Assembly (NCBI RefSeq): GCF_021366795.1
Contig: NZ_JAHCPS010000002.1
Location: forward strand, 292,044 to 356,043
DNA from: Macrococcoides caseolyticum
GTDB lineage: Bacteria > Bacillota > Bacilli > Staphylococcales > Staphylococcaceae
Length of the DNA: 64,000 nucleotides
Direction: 5' to 3'
Shown here: positions 19,556 through 30,278 of the stretch, piece after piece
How the letters are laid out: each line of letters starts with the position of its first letter
How positions within the stretch are numbered: the first letter of the stretch is position 1
Program-made: the position numbers and the translations under genes
Notes under the pieces: generated by a model
What the model was told of the DNA's origin: nothing
What the model saw: only the letters and a program-made list of their open reading frames with translations
The model's database searches: none

Positions 19556-21174
19556 CGTGTCAACCTGTTTCTTAAATTCTGTATACGTGACCCAAAGAAC
19601 TGATCAGCAAGTCTAGACTTCATAGATAACGAAGCATAGACAAGTGCACCGACAAATGCACCAATACATAAAATAATAAGTGCATCAAATTTATTTGCAA
19701 CATTTAAGAATTGCATTAATATCACATACACAATTTGGACAGTCAGTACCATGATTAAACTATACAGTGTAATCATCAGCATTTGACGTGCAGTTGTGCG
19801 GTACTGGAATCCAGCGTATTTCTTAATGACATAAAGATTACAAATAATATTGAACGTCATTGCGATTGCAGTCGCGATGACTGCACCTACAGTATGGAAA
19901 GCCATGATTAACGGGATATTGATAACAAGCTTGACAAGTAATGCAGCTAGAACAATATATACTGTTAAGTTCTGTTTATCGATACCCTGCATCATTGCAG
20001 CAGTTACTGAAACAAGTGCAAGTAATATACCAACAGGTGCATAATAGAATAAAATATGATTTGCAACTGGGTTATAACTATAGAACACTGTATAAAGTGG
20101 TGCTGCAAGAACCATAATACCAAGTGAAGCTGGTACTGTTAAGAACATCAGTAATCCAAATGTCGTTTTAATCTGCTGATGCATTTCTTTTATTTTTCCA
20201 GATGCATGTGTACGTGTGATCGATGGTACTAGACTAATAGCAAATCCACCTGCAAGAGAAGTCGGAATCATTACCAGTTTATTTGATGTCGTATTGAGAA
20301 TAGTAAGTAACATATCATTCATCTTACCTGGTACACCCGCTAATCCCAATGCATAGTTATGTGTGAACTGGTCAATCGTTGTATATAATGGTACACATAG
20401 ACTGACTATCACGAATGGAATACTGTATTTTAGTATTTCTTTGTACATACTGCCATAACTAACATCTGTATTGGAGTCGTCTGATTCAACCATTTTATTA
20501 ATATATGGTTTACGCTTTCTCCAGTAATACCATAATGTAAGTATGGCACCAATCGCACCAATCGCAGCAGCAAATACAGCTATTTCATTGGCTAATAGTA
20601 CTGACTTATGCATAACATTCAGTACAATAAAAGTTCCACCGAGCAGAAATAATATACGGGCAATTTGCTCTATCACCTGTGAAACTGCTGTAGGTCCCAT
20701 CGAATCGTAACCTTGAAAGATTCCACGCCAAGTCGCAAGAAACGGAATAAATAACACAGCAAAAGAAATAATACGTATAATTTCTGTAATTTCTTCAACT
20801 GTCCAAATTCCTTCTGACCCGGCTAATGACGCTTCAGCAATCATCGGACTTAAGAAATAAAGTATAACGAAACCTAAAAACCCTGTTAGACCCATTACAA
20901 GTAGTGATGATTTATAAAGTTTATAACTCACTTTATAGGCCCCAATCGCGTTATATTTCGAAACATATTTAGCAACCGCTAACGGAATACCCCCAGCAGC
21001 AATCGTTAACATAACGACATAGGGTGGATAGGCCATATTGTAAGGGGCTAAATTTTCTTCACCTCCAATGATGGCGTAGAAAGGAATAATATATAGAATC
21101 CCTAAAATCTTAGTAATAAAAATGCTCGCTGTCAGTAAGAACGTACTTCTGACGAGTGAATCTTTCTGTGACAT
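19552..21174 (-). CDS. MurJ-like MOP-superfamily lipid II flippase
   Basis: The 540-residue protein has about 14 hydrophobic segments across its length and the MOP-superfamily motif AAGGIPLAVAKYVSKYNA near residue 60. It resembles the SpoVB/YtgP group, which includes staphylococcal MurJ. The expected role is moving lipid II or another polyprenol-linked precursor across the membrane for wall synthesis. ATG at 21174 begins the protein SQKDSLVRSTFLL. Its overlap with the pseudouridine synthase gene indicates an operon. Confidence 0.87.
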   Translation of the reverse strand: MSQKDSLVRSTFLLTASIFITKILGILYIIPFYAIIGGEENLAPYNMAYPPYVVMLTIAAGGIPLAVAKYVSKYNAIGAYKVSYKLYKSSLLVMGLTGFLGFVILYFLSPMIAEASLAGSEGIWTVEEITEIIRIISFAVLFIPFLATWRGIFQGYDSMGPTAVSQVIEQIARILFLLGGTFIVLNVMHKSVLLANEIAVFAAAIGAIGAILTLWYYWRKRKPYINKMVESDDSNTDVSYGSMYKEILKYSIPFVIVSLCVPLYTTIDQFTHNYALGLAGVPGKMNDMLLTILNTTSNKLVMIPTSLAGGFAISLVPSITRTHASGKIKEMHQQIKTTFGLLMFLTVPASLGIMVLAAPLYTVFYSYNPVANHILFYYAPVGILLALVSVTAAMMQGIDKQNLTVYIVLAALLVKLVINIPLIMAFHTVGAVIATAIAMTFNIICNLYVIKKYAGFQYRTTARQMLMITLYSLIMVLTVQIVYVILMQFLNVANKFDALIILCIGAFVGALVYASLSMKSRLADQFFGSRIQNLRNRLTR

Positions 21175-21336
21175 AATTTCATCCCTATCTTCAATTTATA
21201 TTTGATACATTAAAACTAAAATGACAATCCATTTTTCAATGTAGATTATCATACCACCATTATAAATTTTTAACTACTGAATTCATATATTTTACCATAA
21301 ATAATATGTATAATAATTTGGAATGGAGGTTTAAAA

Positions 21337-22584
21337 ATGTATCAAACGATTGTTATAGGTGGCGGACCAAGTGGCTTGATGGCTGCCATTAGCGCTAGTG
21401 AAAATAAGAAAAAAGTATTACTCATAGATAAGAAAGATCAGCTCGGTCGTAAGTTACAAATCTCTGGTGGTGGCCGTTGTAATGTGACGAACAATGTCAC
21501 ACATGAAGAACTTATAAAACACTTACCAGGGAACGGTAAATTTTTATACAGTGCATTTAATACATTTGATAATTACGCCATCATTAACTACTTTGAAAAT
21601 CTTGGTGTTGCACTTAAAGAAGAGGATCATGGGAGAATGTTTCCCGTCTCTAATAACGCAAAAGATGTCGTAAATGCATTAAAACAACAACTGATTAACC
21701 ATCAAGTCGAGGTTAAAACAAACACAAAAGTGGAATCCCTTATAATAGAAGATAATAAAATAACAGGTGTAATGCTAAACGGAAATATTCCAGTCGATGC
21801 AGAAAATATCATCATCGCAACAGGTGGTAAATCCGTACCACATACAGGTTCAACAGGCGATGGCTATCTATTTGCCGAACAGGCCGGCCATACAATTACA
21901 GAGCTCTTCCCGACCGAAGTACCGATTACATCAAGCGAACCCTTTATCAAGTCAAAAATTTTACAAGGGTTAAGTTTACAAAATGTTGCTTTGAGTGTGT
22001 TACGTAAAAATGGCAAACCGCGTATAACACATCAAATGGATATGCTGTTTACTCACTTTGGCATATCAGGACCAGCCGCACTACGCTGTTCACAATTTAT
22101 TTATCATGAACAAAAAAGTCAGAAGAAAAAAGATATTGTAATGATGATTGATGTCTTTCCGGAAATAACATTAGGACAACTGACACAACGCGTTGAAAAG
22201 ATGATAAATGACAATAAAGATAAGTCGATAAAAAATAGTCTAAAAGGACTTGTACAAGAACGATATCTGCATTTCTTATTAGAACGTGCTGAAATCAATC
22301 TGGAAGACAATGGCCACCACATCAAAAAAGAAAACTTAAAAACATTTATCGAATTGTTGAAAGGATTTAAGTTTGTGGTGAACGGTACATTGTCCATCGA
22401 TAAAGCCTTTGTTACAGGAGGTGGCGTGTCTGTTAAGGAAATCGTGCCAGCAACAATGCAGTCAAAGCTGCATGATAATTTGTATTTTTGTGGAGAAGTG
22501 TTAGATATCCACGGTTATACAGGTGGATATAACATAACAAGTGCATTAGTGACTGGATATGTTGCTGGGATGAGTTGTAGATAG
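21337..22584 (+). CDS. ytfP: HI0933-family flavoprotein YtfP
   Basis: The 415-residue FAD-binding protein has the dinucleotide fold [16 protein letters not shown] at its start, the family signature [30 protein letters not shown], and the C-terminal FAD contact [15 protein letters not shown]. The substrate is unknown; such proteins are annotated as NAD(P)/FAD-dependent oxidoreductases. ATG follows GGAATGGAGGTTTAAAA. It is divergent from the flippase and convergent with rhodanese, with a repeat array between. Confidence 0.88.
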   Translation: MYQTIVIGGGPSGLMAAISASENKKKVLLIDKKDQLGRKLQISGGGRCNVTNNVTHEELIKHLPGNGKFLYSAFNTFDNYAIINYFENLGVALKEEDHGRMFPVSNNAKDVVNALKQQLINHQVEVKTNTKVESLIIEDNKITGVMLNGNIPVDAENIIIATGGKSVPHTGSTGDGYLFAEQAGHTITELFPTEVPITSSEPFIKSKILQGLSLQNVALSVLRKNGKPRITHQMDMLFTHFGISGPAALRCSQFIYHEQKSQKKKDIVMMIDVFPEITLGQLTQRVEKMINDNKDKSIKNSLKGLVQERYLHFLLERAEINLEDNGHHIKKENLKTFIELLKGFKFVVNGTLSIDKAFVTGGGVSVKEIVPATMQSKLHDNLYFCGEVLDIHGYTGGYNITSALVTGYVAGMSCR

Positions 22585-22620
22585 AAAGTGATTTATTTAA
22601 GACGTAAATAGCAATTTGGT

Positions 22621-23018
22621 AAGCGGCTGTATTTTTGATTTACTGCCGCTTGCGTCTTTTTTTGTTCTAGCTTGCCTGAGTAAGCGGCTGTATTTTTGAT
22701 TTACTGCCGCTTGCGTCTTTATTTGTTCCAGCTTGCCTGAGTAAGCGGCTGTATTTTTGATTTACTACCGCTTGCGTCTTTTTTGTTCCAGCTTGCCTGA
22801 GTAAGCGGCTGTATTTTTGATTTACTGCCGCTTACGTCCTTATTTGTTCCAGCTTACTTGAGTAAGCGGCTGTATTTTTGATTTACTGCCGCTTGCGTCT
22901 TTTTTTGTTCCAGCTTGCCTGAGTAAGCGGCTGTATTTTTGATTTACTACCGCTTGCGTCTTTTTTTGTTCCAGCTTGCCTGAGTAAGCGGCTGTATTTT
23001 TGATTTACTAGCGCTTGC
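22621..23018. repeat. Array of seven ~61-bp hairpin repeats
   Basis: Copies begin at 22621, 22682, 22743, 22803, 22863, 22924 and 22985, spaced 60-61 bases; the seventh is cut short. Each contains AAGCGGC, a 17-base loop with TTTTTGATTT, and GCCGCTT, which pairs with the first arm, followed by GCGTCTTTTTTTGTTCCAGC-type sequence. A few copies carry single changes in the second arm (ACCGCTT, AGCGCTT). The array fills the gap between convergent genes; nothing else was seen at 22585-23071 apart from the terminator. Confidence 0.95.
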
Positions 23019-23035
23019 ATTTAACGATTCAAACA

Positions 23036-23070
23036 AAAAGAGACGCGATACAACTTATCGCGTCTCTTTT
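23036..23070 (-). terminator. Terminator after the rhodanese gene
   Basis: AAAAGAGACGCGATA (23036-23050) pairs perfectly with TATCGCGTCTCTTTT (23056-23070), with T-rich tails on both sides. It lies directly beyond the rhodanese stop. Confidence 0.88.
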
Positions 23071-23071
23071 C

Positions 23072-23368
23072 TCATTCACTTAACATTGGCTCAATAACTG
23101 CCATGCCACCTTCTACGTTAATTGCTTTATATCCACTTGATAATAAATATTGAGTAACATGTGCGCTACGAACTGCATGTGCACATACAATATAATATTC
23201 ATGCTCAGAATCTAATTCATCCATTCGTTCAGGGATATCATTCATTGGTATATGCAGTGCACCTTTAAGCATACCTTGTTCCACTTCAAACTGCTCACGT
23301 ACGTCAATGATGTTAATCTTTTCATCGTGTTTTACTTTCTCAACAAATTCCTCTGTACTAATATTCAT
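23072..23368 (-). CDS. Single-domain rhodanese
   Basis: The 98-residue cytoplasmic protein has the rhodanese start NIIDVREQFEVEQGMLKGA, the IPMNDIPERMDEL segment and an active-site loop YIVCAHAVRSAHV with the persulfide-carrying Cys near residue 60. It probably moves sulfane sulphur between thiol acceptors; no specific partner is visible. It lies 8 bases downstream of leuS and should be transcribed with it. Confidence 0.88.
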   Translation of the reverse strand: MNISTEEFVEKVKHDEKINIIDVREQFEVEQGMLKGALHIPMNDIPERMDELDSEHEYYIVCAHAVRSAHVTQYLLSSGYKAINVEGGMAVIEPMLSE

Positions 23369-23376
23369 AAAGTCAC

Positions 23377-25791
23377 CTAGTTCGCTACGATATTTACTAA
23401 TTTATTCGGTACTGCTATCACTTTACGAACTGTTTTACCTTCAATATGTGTTTTAATCGCATCTTGTTCTAATGCGAATGCTTCTAACGCAGCTTTATCT
23501 GTATCTTTCGCAACTTTTGCTTTTAACTTCACTTTACCATTCACTTGAATAACAATTTCAACTTCATTATCCACAAGTTTACTTTCATCAAATGTCGGCC
23601 ATGCTTCATACGTTATCGTATCAGTATAACCTAAGATAGCCCAAATTTCTTCAGTAATATGTGGCGCGATTGGTGATAATAATTTCACGAAGCCTTCCAC
23701 GTATTCACGACTGACTTGATCTTGTTTATACACTTCATTGATAAATACCATCATTTGAGAAATCGCTGTGTTAAAACCTAATGTGTTATAGTCTTCTGTT
23801 ACTTTCTTAACTGTCTGGTGATATACTTTTTCAAGGTCTGGTGTTGCATGTTCTACAACTTTTGCATTTAATGCACCATCCTCAGTAACAAATGCTCGGT
23901 ATACACGGTCTAAGAATCGACGTGCCCCGTCTAATCCATTTGTACTCCAAGCAATCGATGCATCAAGTGGCCCCATAAACATTTCATATAAACGTAACGT
24001 ATCTGCACCGTGACTTTCTACAACGTCATCCGGATTTACAACATTGCCTTTAGACTTACTCATTTTTTCGTTACCTTCACCGAGAATCATACCTTGGTTA
24101 AATAACTTCTGGAATGGTTCTTTCGTCGGAACAACACCTAAATCATAAAGCACTTTATGCCAGAATCGTGCATATAATAAGTGTAGTACAGCATGTTCTG
24201 CACCGCCAATATACAAGTCAACTGGTAGCCAGTATTTTAATTTTTCAGGATCTGCTAATGCTTCACTATTATGTGGATCGATGTAACGTAAGTAATACCA
24301 GCAGCTTCCCGCCCATTGTGGCATCGTATTTGTTTCACGACGACCTTTCATGCCTGTAACAGGGTCTACAACATTAATAAATTCATCAATATTTGCAAGT
24401 GGTGATTCTCCTGTACCAGATGGCATAATTTTATCTGTCTTCGGTAACATCAATGGTAACTCTTCTTCAGGTACAGTCGTCATTGAACCATCTTCCCAAA
24501 TGATGACTGGAATAGGTTCACCCCAATAACGTTGACGTGAGAATAACCAGTCACGTAATTTATAAGAAATCTTCTTCTCACCAATGCCTTTAGCTTCAAG
24601 CATTTCAATGGCACGATTAATACCGTCTTCTTTATTTAAGCCATCTAATTCACCAGAGTTAATGTGTACGCCGTCACCAGTAAATGCTTCTTTCTCGATA
24701 TCTCCACCTTCAAGTACTGCTTTAATCTCTAATCCAAATTGCTTTGCGAATTCATAGTCTCGTTCATCGTGCGCTGGTACTGCCATAATCGCACCTGTTC
24801 CGTAAGATGCTAATACATAATCTGAAATCCAGATTGGCATTAATTCATTTGTAAACGGGTTAACTGCATAACTTCCGGTAAATACACCAGTTTTATCTTT
24901 CGCTAAATCTGTACGTTCTAAGTCCGATTTACGACTTGCCTGTTCCTGATATGCAGTAATCGCTTCACGTTGTTCTTCTGTTGTGATAGATTCAACTAAT
25001 GCATGCTCTGGTGAAAGTACTGCATATGTTGCACCAAAGATTGTATCTGGACGCGTTGTAAATACTTTAAATGATGCATCTTTACCGTCAACAATAAACG
25101 TCACTTCTGCACCTTCTGATTTACCAATCCAGTTACGTTGCATGTCTTTTAAAGATTCTGGCCAATCTAAGTCTTCTAAATCTTCTAATAAACGGTCCGC
25201 ATATTCCGTAATCTTTAATACCCATTGACGCATCGGTTTACGAATAACAGGATGTCCGCCACGTTCAGATACGCCGTCAACGACCTCTTCGTTTGAAAGT
25301 ACTGTACCAAGTGCAGGACACCAGTTTACCGCCACTTCATCCACATAAGCTAAACCTTTCTTATACAGTTGAATAAAAATCCATTGTGTCCATTTATAAT
25401 AGTCAGGATCTGTCGTATTGACTTCACGATCCCAGTCATAACTAAAACCTAATTCCTGAATCTGACGCTTGAATGTCGCAATATTTTTCTTTGTAAATTC
25501 TGCCGGGTCATTACCAGTATCAATGGCATATTGCTCTGCTGGTAAACCGAACGCATCCCAACCCATTGGATGTAAAACGTTATAGCCTTGCATACGCTTG
25601 AAACGAGACACGATATCTGTTGCAGTATACCCTTCCGGATGTCCTACGTGAAGTCCAGCACCAGATGGATAAGGGAACATATCTAGTGCGAAGAATTTCG
25701 GTTTATCCGTTTCGTCCGTTGTTTTAAATGTCTTATTGTCTAACCAGTATTTCTGCCATTTCTTTTCAATTGATTGATGATTAAAGCTCAT
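23377..25791 (-). CDS. leuS: Leucyl-tRNA synthetase
   Basis: This ~804-residue class I synthetase attaches leucine to tRNA(Leu). HIGH-type motif [17 protein letters not shown] is near residue 44, the editing domain with [12 protein letters not shown] is near 230, and the KMSKS loop appears in [15 protein letters not shown] near 570. Start ATG 25791 ([12 protein letters not shown]) has GGAGG 8 nt upstream; the ATG at 25797 is too close. A leucine T-box leader precedes the gene. Confidence 0.97.
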   Translation of the reverse strand: MSFNHQSIEKKWQKYWLDNKTFKTTDETDKPKFFALDMFPYPSGAGLHVGHPEGYTATDIVSRFKRMQGYNVLHPMGWDAFGLPAEQYAIDTGNDPAEFTKKNIATFKRQIQELGFSYDWDREVNTTDPDYYKWTQWIFIQLYKKGLAYVDEVAVNWCPALGTVLSNEEVVDGVSERGGHPVIRKPMRQWVLKITEYADRLLEDLEDLDWPESLKDMQRNWIGKSEGAEVTFIVDGKDASFKVFTTRPDTIFGATYAVLSPEHALVESITTEEQREAITAYQEQASRKSDLERTDLAKDKTGVFTGSYAVNPFTNELMPIWISDYVLASYGTGAIMAVPAHDERDYEFAKQFGLEIKAVLEGGDIEKEAFTGDGVHINSGELDGLNKEDGINRAIEMLEAKGIGEKKISYKLRDWLFSRQRYWGEPIPVIIWEDGSMTTVPEEELPLMLPKTDKIMPSGTGESPLANIDEFINVVDPVTGMKGRRETNTMPQWAGSCWYYLRYIDPHNSEALADPEKLKYWLPVDLYIGGAEHAVLHLLYARFWHKVLYDLGVVPTKEPFQKLFNQGMILGEGNEKMSKSKGNVVNPDDVVESHGADTLRLYEMFMGPLDASIAWSTNGLDGARRFLDRVYRAFVTEDGALNAKVVEHATPDLEKVYHQTVKKVTEDYNTLGFNTAISQMMVFINEVYKQDQVSREYVEGFVKLLSPIAPHITEEIWAILGYTDTITYEAWPTFDESKLVDNEVEIVIQVNGKVKLKAKVAKDTDKAALEAFALEQDAIKTHIEGKTVRKVIAVPNKLVNIVAN

Positions 25792-25812
25792 GTTCATTTC
25801 CTCCTTTATAAT

Positions 25813-26035
25813 AAAAAAAGACAGCCATCCCTAATAATTAGGGACGACTGTCATCTATGACAACCGCGGTACCACCCGCAATTCACTTTAAAAGTGCAGC
25901 TTTAAATATACTATTTAACACTAGCAAGTTCATAAGTTACAATTACCAGTTCACAGCAACCACTGGCTTTCTTGAAATTGTTTGCTTACTACTACTCTAG
26001 ATATATTTACTATATAGGAGCGTTGCTGCTTTTTC
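25813..26035 (-). promoter_or_regulatory. T-box riboswitch (leucine) upstream of leuS
   Basis: The minus strand carries the T-box core GCGGGTGGTACCGCGG near 25879-25864, which pairs with the uncharged tRNA acceptor end. After it comes a strong terminator with arms from GACAGTCGTCCCTAA and its complement, then seven Ts (25813-25852). In stem I, GAACTTGCTAG places CTT (25928-25926) as the specifier codon, followed by one G and a CTAG stem. CTT encodes leucine, as expected for leuS. Uncharged tRNA(Leu) should stop termination. Confidence 0.93.
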
Positions 26036-26128
26036 AAGTTTTTTATTAAAATATTAAAAACATCTTATGCAATTAATTTGAATTATACAAATATTTTAAA
26101 AATTTAGTGTAAATATTAACTTCCATAA

Positions 26129-27301
26129 TCATGATACATCATGTTTGATACGGCGATCGTATATAGATAAAAACACAAAGCCTAATAAAACAAAACCAAT
26201 CATGGTATAGAACATCATATGCATGTTATACATGTCAACAATCATACCACCCAATACAGGGCCAATCGCACGTCCAAGTGTTGCTGTAGAATTAACGATG
26301 CCTTGATAAACACCAGTTCTTCCTGGCGGTGCAAGTTCATTAGCAATTGTCGGTACTGCTGGCCAGACAAACATCTCCCCAATCGTTAAAATAACCATAC
26401 CGACAACAAACATTGTAAAGTCGGCAGCAAAACTCGTCACAATATATGAGAGAATAAATATCAGCAAGCCTGTCGCAATCTGCATTTTAATCTTTTCACT
26501 CATTAAATGAATAACGGGTCTAATAAGGGATTGGCCGACAATAATTAATACGCCATTGACAGCCCATAATAGGCTATATTGCTTCAATGAAATACCTAAA
26601 TCCTGTGTATAACTTGAGATGGTCGATTGCCATTGTACGTATCCTATCCAGCACACACAATACGTTACACAAATTAAGATTAATGCTGTAAATTTATTTT
26701 TATCTTTAATGTTACCGACATCTTTCATTACATTACCACCCGTCTGAACGACGTGAGCAGAACGATAGCCAAAGAAAGCTATACCGAAGAATACAACATA
26801 TAATAATAGATTTAACATAAAGATATAATCAAAACTCAGTTCAGCGATAAATCCCCCAAGCGCAGCTCCAAGTGCGACACCGATGTTCTGGGATAAATAA
26901 ATTGCATTAAATGTCTTACGGCCACCTTGCGGCCATGCAGTTCCTGCCATAGCATAGATGGAAGGAAATACAATACCGGAACCAAATCCCAGTATAATAA
27001 GCCAAATGGCATACCATGGCCAACCATGTAAAAATATAATGCCAATTAAACTGACCATTGAAATAATAATACCAATTAATATCGAACGATAACCACCATA
27101 CTTATCAAACATCGTCCCACCAAGTAAGTTACCAAGCACAGAAGCAAAAGAATTAAGCATAAGTACAAACCCTGCTAAACTTAAGCTTTTACCCAATTCA
27201 TTGTGCAAATAGATTGTGTTAAGTGGCCATACTAAACTAGAACCCGTTACATTAACTGCCATACCAATAACCAGTAGCCAAACAAGCTTTGGCATTCTCA
27301 T
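26129..27301 (-). CDS. MFS efflux transporter (YttB-like)
   Basis: The 390-residue protein has about 12 hydrophobic segments. The MFS loop 2-3 motif appears as GNLLGGTMFDKYGGYRS near residue 57, and an antiporter-like GFGSGIVFPSIYAMAGTAWP follows. It belongs with the drug:H+ antiporter type of MFS proteins near leuS in related genomes. The substrate is not predictable. A single gene divergent from mnmL. Confidence 0.85.
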   Translation of the reverse strand: MRMPKLVWLLVIGMAVNVTGSSLVWPLNTIYLHNELGKSLSLAGFVLMLNSFASVLGNLLGGTMFDKYGGYRSILIGIIISMVSLIGIIFLHGWPWYAIWLIILGFGSGIVFPSIYAMAGTAWPQGGRKTFNAIYLSQNIGVALGAALGGFIAELSFDYIFMLNLLLYVVFFGIAFFGYRSAHVVQTGGNVMKDVGNIKDKNKFTALILICVTYCVCWIGYVQWQSTISSYTQDLGISLKQYSLLWAVNGVLIIVGQSLIRPVIHLMSEKIKMQIATGLLIFILSYIVTSFAADFTMFVVGMVILTIGEMFVWPAVPTIANELAPPGRTGVYQGIVNSTATLGRAIGPVLGGMIVDMYNMHMMFYTMIGFVLLGFVFLSIYDRRIKHDVS

Positions 27302-27389
27302 GAATATACCTTCCTTCTTTAAGCATTATTTTTCCCCGATTATCTCTATTATATGTTAAAATCCATTAAGTAAGAAAGAGGGAGAAAAA

Positions 27390-28340
27390 ATGACACAATT
27401 TAAATATGCACTTGATTCAAAACTATATCATACATGGAACTATCATTTAAGACAAAAATTTGGTACTAAGATCTTTAAAGTTGCTTTAGAAGGTGGATTT
27501 GACTGCCCTAATAGAGATGGCACGGTGGCTTTCGGCGGCTGTACATTTTGTTCGGCAGCTGGTAGTGGCGACTTTGCAGGAGATCGTGTTGATCCTATTC
27601 CCGTCCAATTCGAAAAAATCAAAAATAAAATGCACGAAAAATGGAACGATGGAAAGTATATCGCCTACTTCCAGGCCTATACGAATACACATGCACCACT
27701 TGAGATATTAAAAGAGAAATATGAAGCCGCGCTCGCTCAGCCTGGCGTTGTGGGACTATCCATTGCAACACGTCCTGACTGCTTGCCAGATGATGTCGTT
27801 GAATACTTAGCAGAGCTTAATGAACGCACCTATTTATGGGTTGAATTAGGTTTACAAACCGTACACGAAAAAACATCTAATATTATTAACCGTGCACATG
27901 ATATGCAATGCTATTATGATGGTGTTAATAAACTACGAAAGCACAACATAAATATATGTACACATATTATCAACGGACTGCCACTGGAAGATTATGATAT
28001 GATGATGGAAACAGCTAGAACCGTAGCAAATATGGATGTTCAAGGGATTAAAATCCACTTACTGCATCTTTTAAAAGGGACACCGATGGTTAAACAGTAC
28101 GAAAAAGGAATGGTTCAATTCATGAGTCAGGAAGACTATATTAATCTAGTAGCAGACCAGCTGGAAGTCTTACCTGAAGAAATGATTATCCATCGAATTA
28201 CGGGTGATGGTCCGATTGATTTAATGATTGGACCGATGTGGAGTGTAAATAAATGGGAAGTGTTAAATGGCATTGATGCTGAACTTAAAAGACGTAACAG
28301 TTATCAGGGCAAACACTACAAAAAGGAAACGATGCAATGA
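27390..28340 (+). CDS. mnmL: Radical SAM protein MnmL (YtqA; TIGR01212 family)
   Basis: The 316-residue radical SAM enzyme has an iron-sulphur cluster motif with cysteines in FDCPNRDGTVAFGGCTFC near residue 33, spaced as in the TIGR01212 group rather than CxxxCxxC. YtqA of Bacillus has been linked to an alternative path for the wobble uridine 5-aminomethyl group and renamed MnmL; I rely on memory for that. ATG follows GAGGGAGAAAAA. It overlaps the next gene by 4 bases, supporting a shared pathway. Confidence 0.88.
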   Translation: MTQFKYALDSKLYHTWNYHLRQKFGTKIFKVALEGGFDCPNRDGTVAFGGCTFCSAAGSGDFAGDRVDPIPVQFEKIKNKMHEKWNDGKYIAYFQAYTNTHAPLEILKEKYEAALAQPGVVGLSIATRPDCLPDDVVEYLAELNERTYLWVELGLQTVHEKTSNIINRAHDMQCYYDGVNKLRKHNINICTHIINGLPLEDYDMMMETARTVANMDVQGIKIHLLHLLKGTPMVKQYEKGMVQFMSQEDYINLVADQLEVLPEEMIIHRITGDGPIDLMIGPMWSVNKWEVLNGIDAELKRRNSYQGKHYKKETMQ

Positions 28341-28888
28341 AAGCTTTAGGTATTCTTCCCTTTGCACGCGACTTAATTCAAAAATATATCACACCTGAGG
28401 CAACCGTTATCGATGCCACATGCGGTAATGGATTTGATACATTATTTCTAGCTCAGACATTAAATCATAAAGGTCACATTCATGCATTTGATATTCAACA
28501 ACAAGCGATAAAGAATACGCAACAACGTACGCAAGACTATGCCAATATTACGTTTCATCATTTAGGACATGAACACGTCTTGGATGTGGTGGCCACTCCT
28601 GTCAGACTTGCTATATTTAATCTCGGGTTTTTACCCAAAGGCGATAAATCCATCGTAACGACGCCTGAAACAACCATTTTGGCAATAAAGCAAATATTTA
28701 CGCTTCTCGAAGAAGGTGGCATTATTATTCTAGTCATCTATCCAGGACATAAAGAAGGCCAATTGGAGAAAGAAGCGCTACTTGATTATTTAGCAGGTAT
28801 TGACCAGTTAAAAGCTCATATCTTTAAATATGAATTTATTAATCAGAAGAATAATCCACCGTTTGTGGTCGGTATAGAGAAAAGATAA
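28337..28888 (+). CDS. mnmM: tRNA mnm5s2U34 methyltransferase MnmM (YtqB)
   Basis: The 183-residue SAM methyltransferase has motif I VIDATCGNGFDTLFLA near residue 24, an acidic motif II IHAFDIQQQAI and FNLGFLPKGDKSI. YtqB homologues methylate nm5s2U to mnm5s2U at the tRNA wobble position in Gram-positive bacteria. It is translationally coupled to mnmL and ends in a bidirectional terminator. Confidence 0.88.
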   Translation: MKALGILPFARDLIQKYITPEATVIDATCGNGFDTLFLAQTLNHKGHIHAFDIQQQAIKNTQQRTQDYANITFHHLGHEHVLDVVATPVRLAIFNLGFLPKGDKSIVTTPETTILAIKQIFTLLEEGGIIILVIYPGHKEGQLEKEALLDYLAGIDQLKAHIFKYEFINQKNNPPFVVGIEKR

Positions 28889-28889
28889 A

Positions 28890-28929
28890 TTAAAAAGAGA
28901 CAGAGCACGTAAGCCCTGTCTCTTTAATT
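28890..28929. terminator. Bidirectional terminator between mnmM and rot
   Basis: AAAGAGACAG (28894-28903) pairs with CTGTCTCTTT (28916-28925), with A/T-rich tails on both sides. It can stop both convergent transcripts. Confidence 0.85.
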
Positions 28930-28939
28930 TATCACATGA

Positions 28940-29344
28940 TTAATCACAAATATCCATTATCGCATCAAATTGACGTTTTAACATATCTTTTTTACCTTTT
29001 AAACTTGAACAGGCAAGATCAACGATTTTATCTTTTTCAGACACTTTATCTTCATTATAATAAATCATTACTGTACGCTCATCATCAGCTGGACGTACCT
29101 TTTTAATCCAGCCATTTGCAACTAAATTGTTGTAGAATCGCGTTCTTTTATATGGTTTTATATCTAAATATTTATCTAATTCCTTCATCGGCATTGGGCC
29201 TTTATCCCAAAGTGCCACCATTACAATATATTCTTCTTTCGTTAAATTAAATTGAGAAGAAATCAATTCAAAAATTTCATCTATTTCTTTTTGTAAATCA
29301 TTTAGAAGTACCATATCGCTTACTTCATGTATTTCTCTTGACAT
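28940..29344 (-). CDS. rot: Rot-like SarA-family winged-helix regulator
   Basis: This 134-residue DNA-binding protein matches the Staphylococcus aureus repressor of toxins in its most conserved part: KPYKRTRFYNNLVANGWIKK followed by RPADDERTVMIYYN, the recognition helix and wing. The upstream helix LTKEEYIVMVALWDKGPMPM is also typical. ATG 29344 is preferred since GAGGGTGGAAAAT precedes it. The lysophospholipase-like gene 29 bases upstream also neighbours rot in S. aureus, supporting orthology. Targets here are unknown, since no toxin genes are in the window. Confidence 0.85.
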   Translation of the reverse strand: MSREIHEVSDMVLLNDLQKEIDEIFELISSQFNLTKEEYIVMVALWDKGPMPMKELDKYLDIKPYKRTRFYNNLVANGWIKKVRPADDERTVMIYYNEDKVSEKDKIVDLACSSLKGKKDMLKRQFDAIMDICD

Positions 29345-29373
29345 ATTTTCCACCCTCTGTTCCTTACATTATC

Positions 29374-30195
29374 TTAGTCTATACCCGATTCTTCCGTAAT
29401 CAACCCAATATAATTCATTCTATTGTTCATAAATGATTCAATATAATACAAAACATTATCTTTTTCTGGTTCATTATGGAGTTCATGGTAGAGCGTTCGC
29501 CAGTTTTTAATGTATATTTCAGACGACTTTATCTCTGAAGCAAACAATTTGATTTGTTCAACATCAGCAATAAGGTCCGCATCAGAATACATTAATAACA
29601 CTGGTATATCATTGATTTTATGAATATGTTCCATCGTCTCTTTCATACATTCAATAATGCATTTGTACCAGTTAAAACTCACCTTTTGAAGCATTAACGG
29701 ATCACTTTTCATTTCATCAATAATTTCTTTATCTCTTGAGAAATCTTCAAGTGGAATATTCATATCAAACTTCGCATCTTTAGATATCGAACTTAACCCG
29801 GAAGCTAAGAAGTTCTTACGCGTTGTGATATTATTTTGAAAGCCCAATAAAGGAGATATAAGCATCATACCTTCGAGTTTAATATTCACTTTCTCGAGTA
29901 AATTAATCGCGATTAATCCGCCTAATCCTACACCAAGTAGAAAGACTGGTAAATGATATTCTTCAGCCACTTCAATCCATTCCAGCACTTTCTCGCGATA
30001 TTCATCAAAATTTTCAATATGGCCTTTATTGACACGTGACGTTTGTCCTTGACCAGGTAAATCTCCCATAATCACATGGTAGCCATCACGTCTTAAATGT
30101 GTAATAAACCAAGCGTATCTGCCATGATGCTCTAATATATTATGTACAATCACGACAATCCCTTTTGGTGTCTTTTCAGTTTCCCATTTCCACAT
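29374..30195 (-). CDS. Alpha/beta hydrolase, lysophospholipase-like
   Basis: The 273-residue protein has an early oxyanion segment VIVHNILEHHGRYAWF, GDLPGQGQTSRVNKGH, and LLGVGLGGLIAINLLEK. The last is at the nucleophile elbow position, but the usual GxSxG serine is replaced by Gly (GVGLGG). Late residues YSDADLIAD and YHELHNEPE supply the expected Asp and His. The missing nucleophile makes catalysis by the standard route doubtful. It lies upstream of rot. Confidence 0.8.
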   Translation of the reverse strand: MWKWETEKTPKGIVVIVHNILEHHGRYAWFITHLRRDGYHVIMGDLPGQGQTSRVNKGHIENFDEYREKVLEWIEVAEEYHLPVFLLGVGLGGLIAINLLEKVNIKLEGMMLISPLLGFQNNITTRKNFLASGLSSISKDAKFDMNIPLEDFSRDKEIIDEMKSDPLMLQKVSFNWYKCIIECMKETMEHIHKINDIPVLLMYSDADLIADVEQIKLFASEIKSSEIYIKNWRTLYHELHNEPEKDNVLYYIESFMNNRMNYIGLITEESGID

Positions 30196-30278
30196 ACAGA
30201 TACTCCTTTAATTATTTCTTAATGCATCTCTCTCATGATATCATTATTATAACAAAAGTTACATAAGGGGGATAACAT

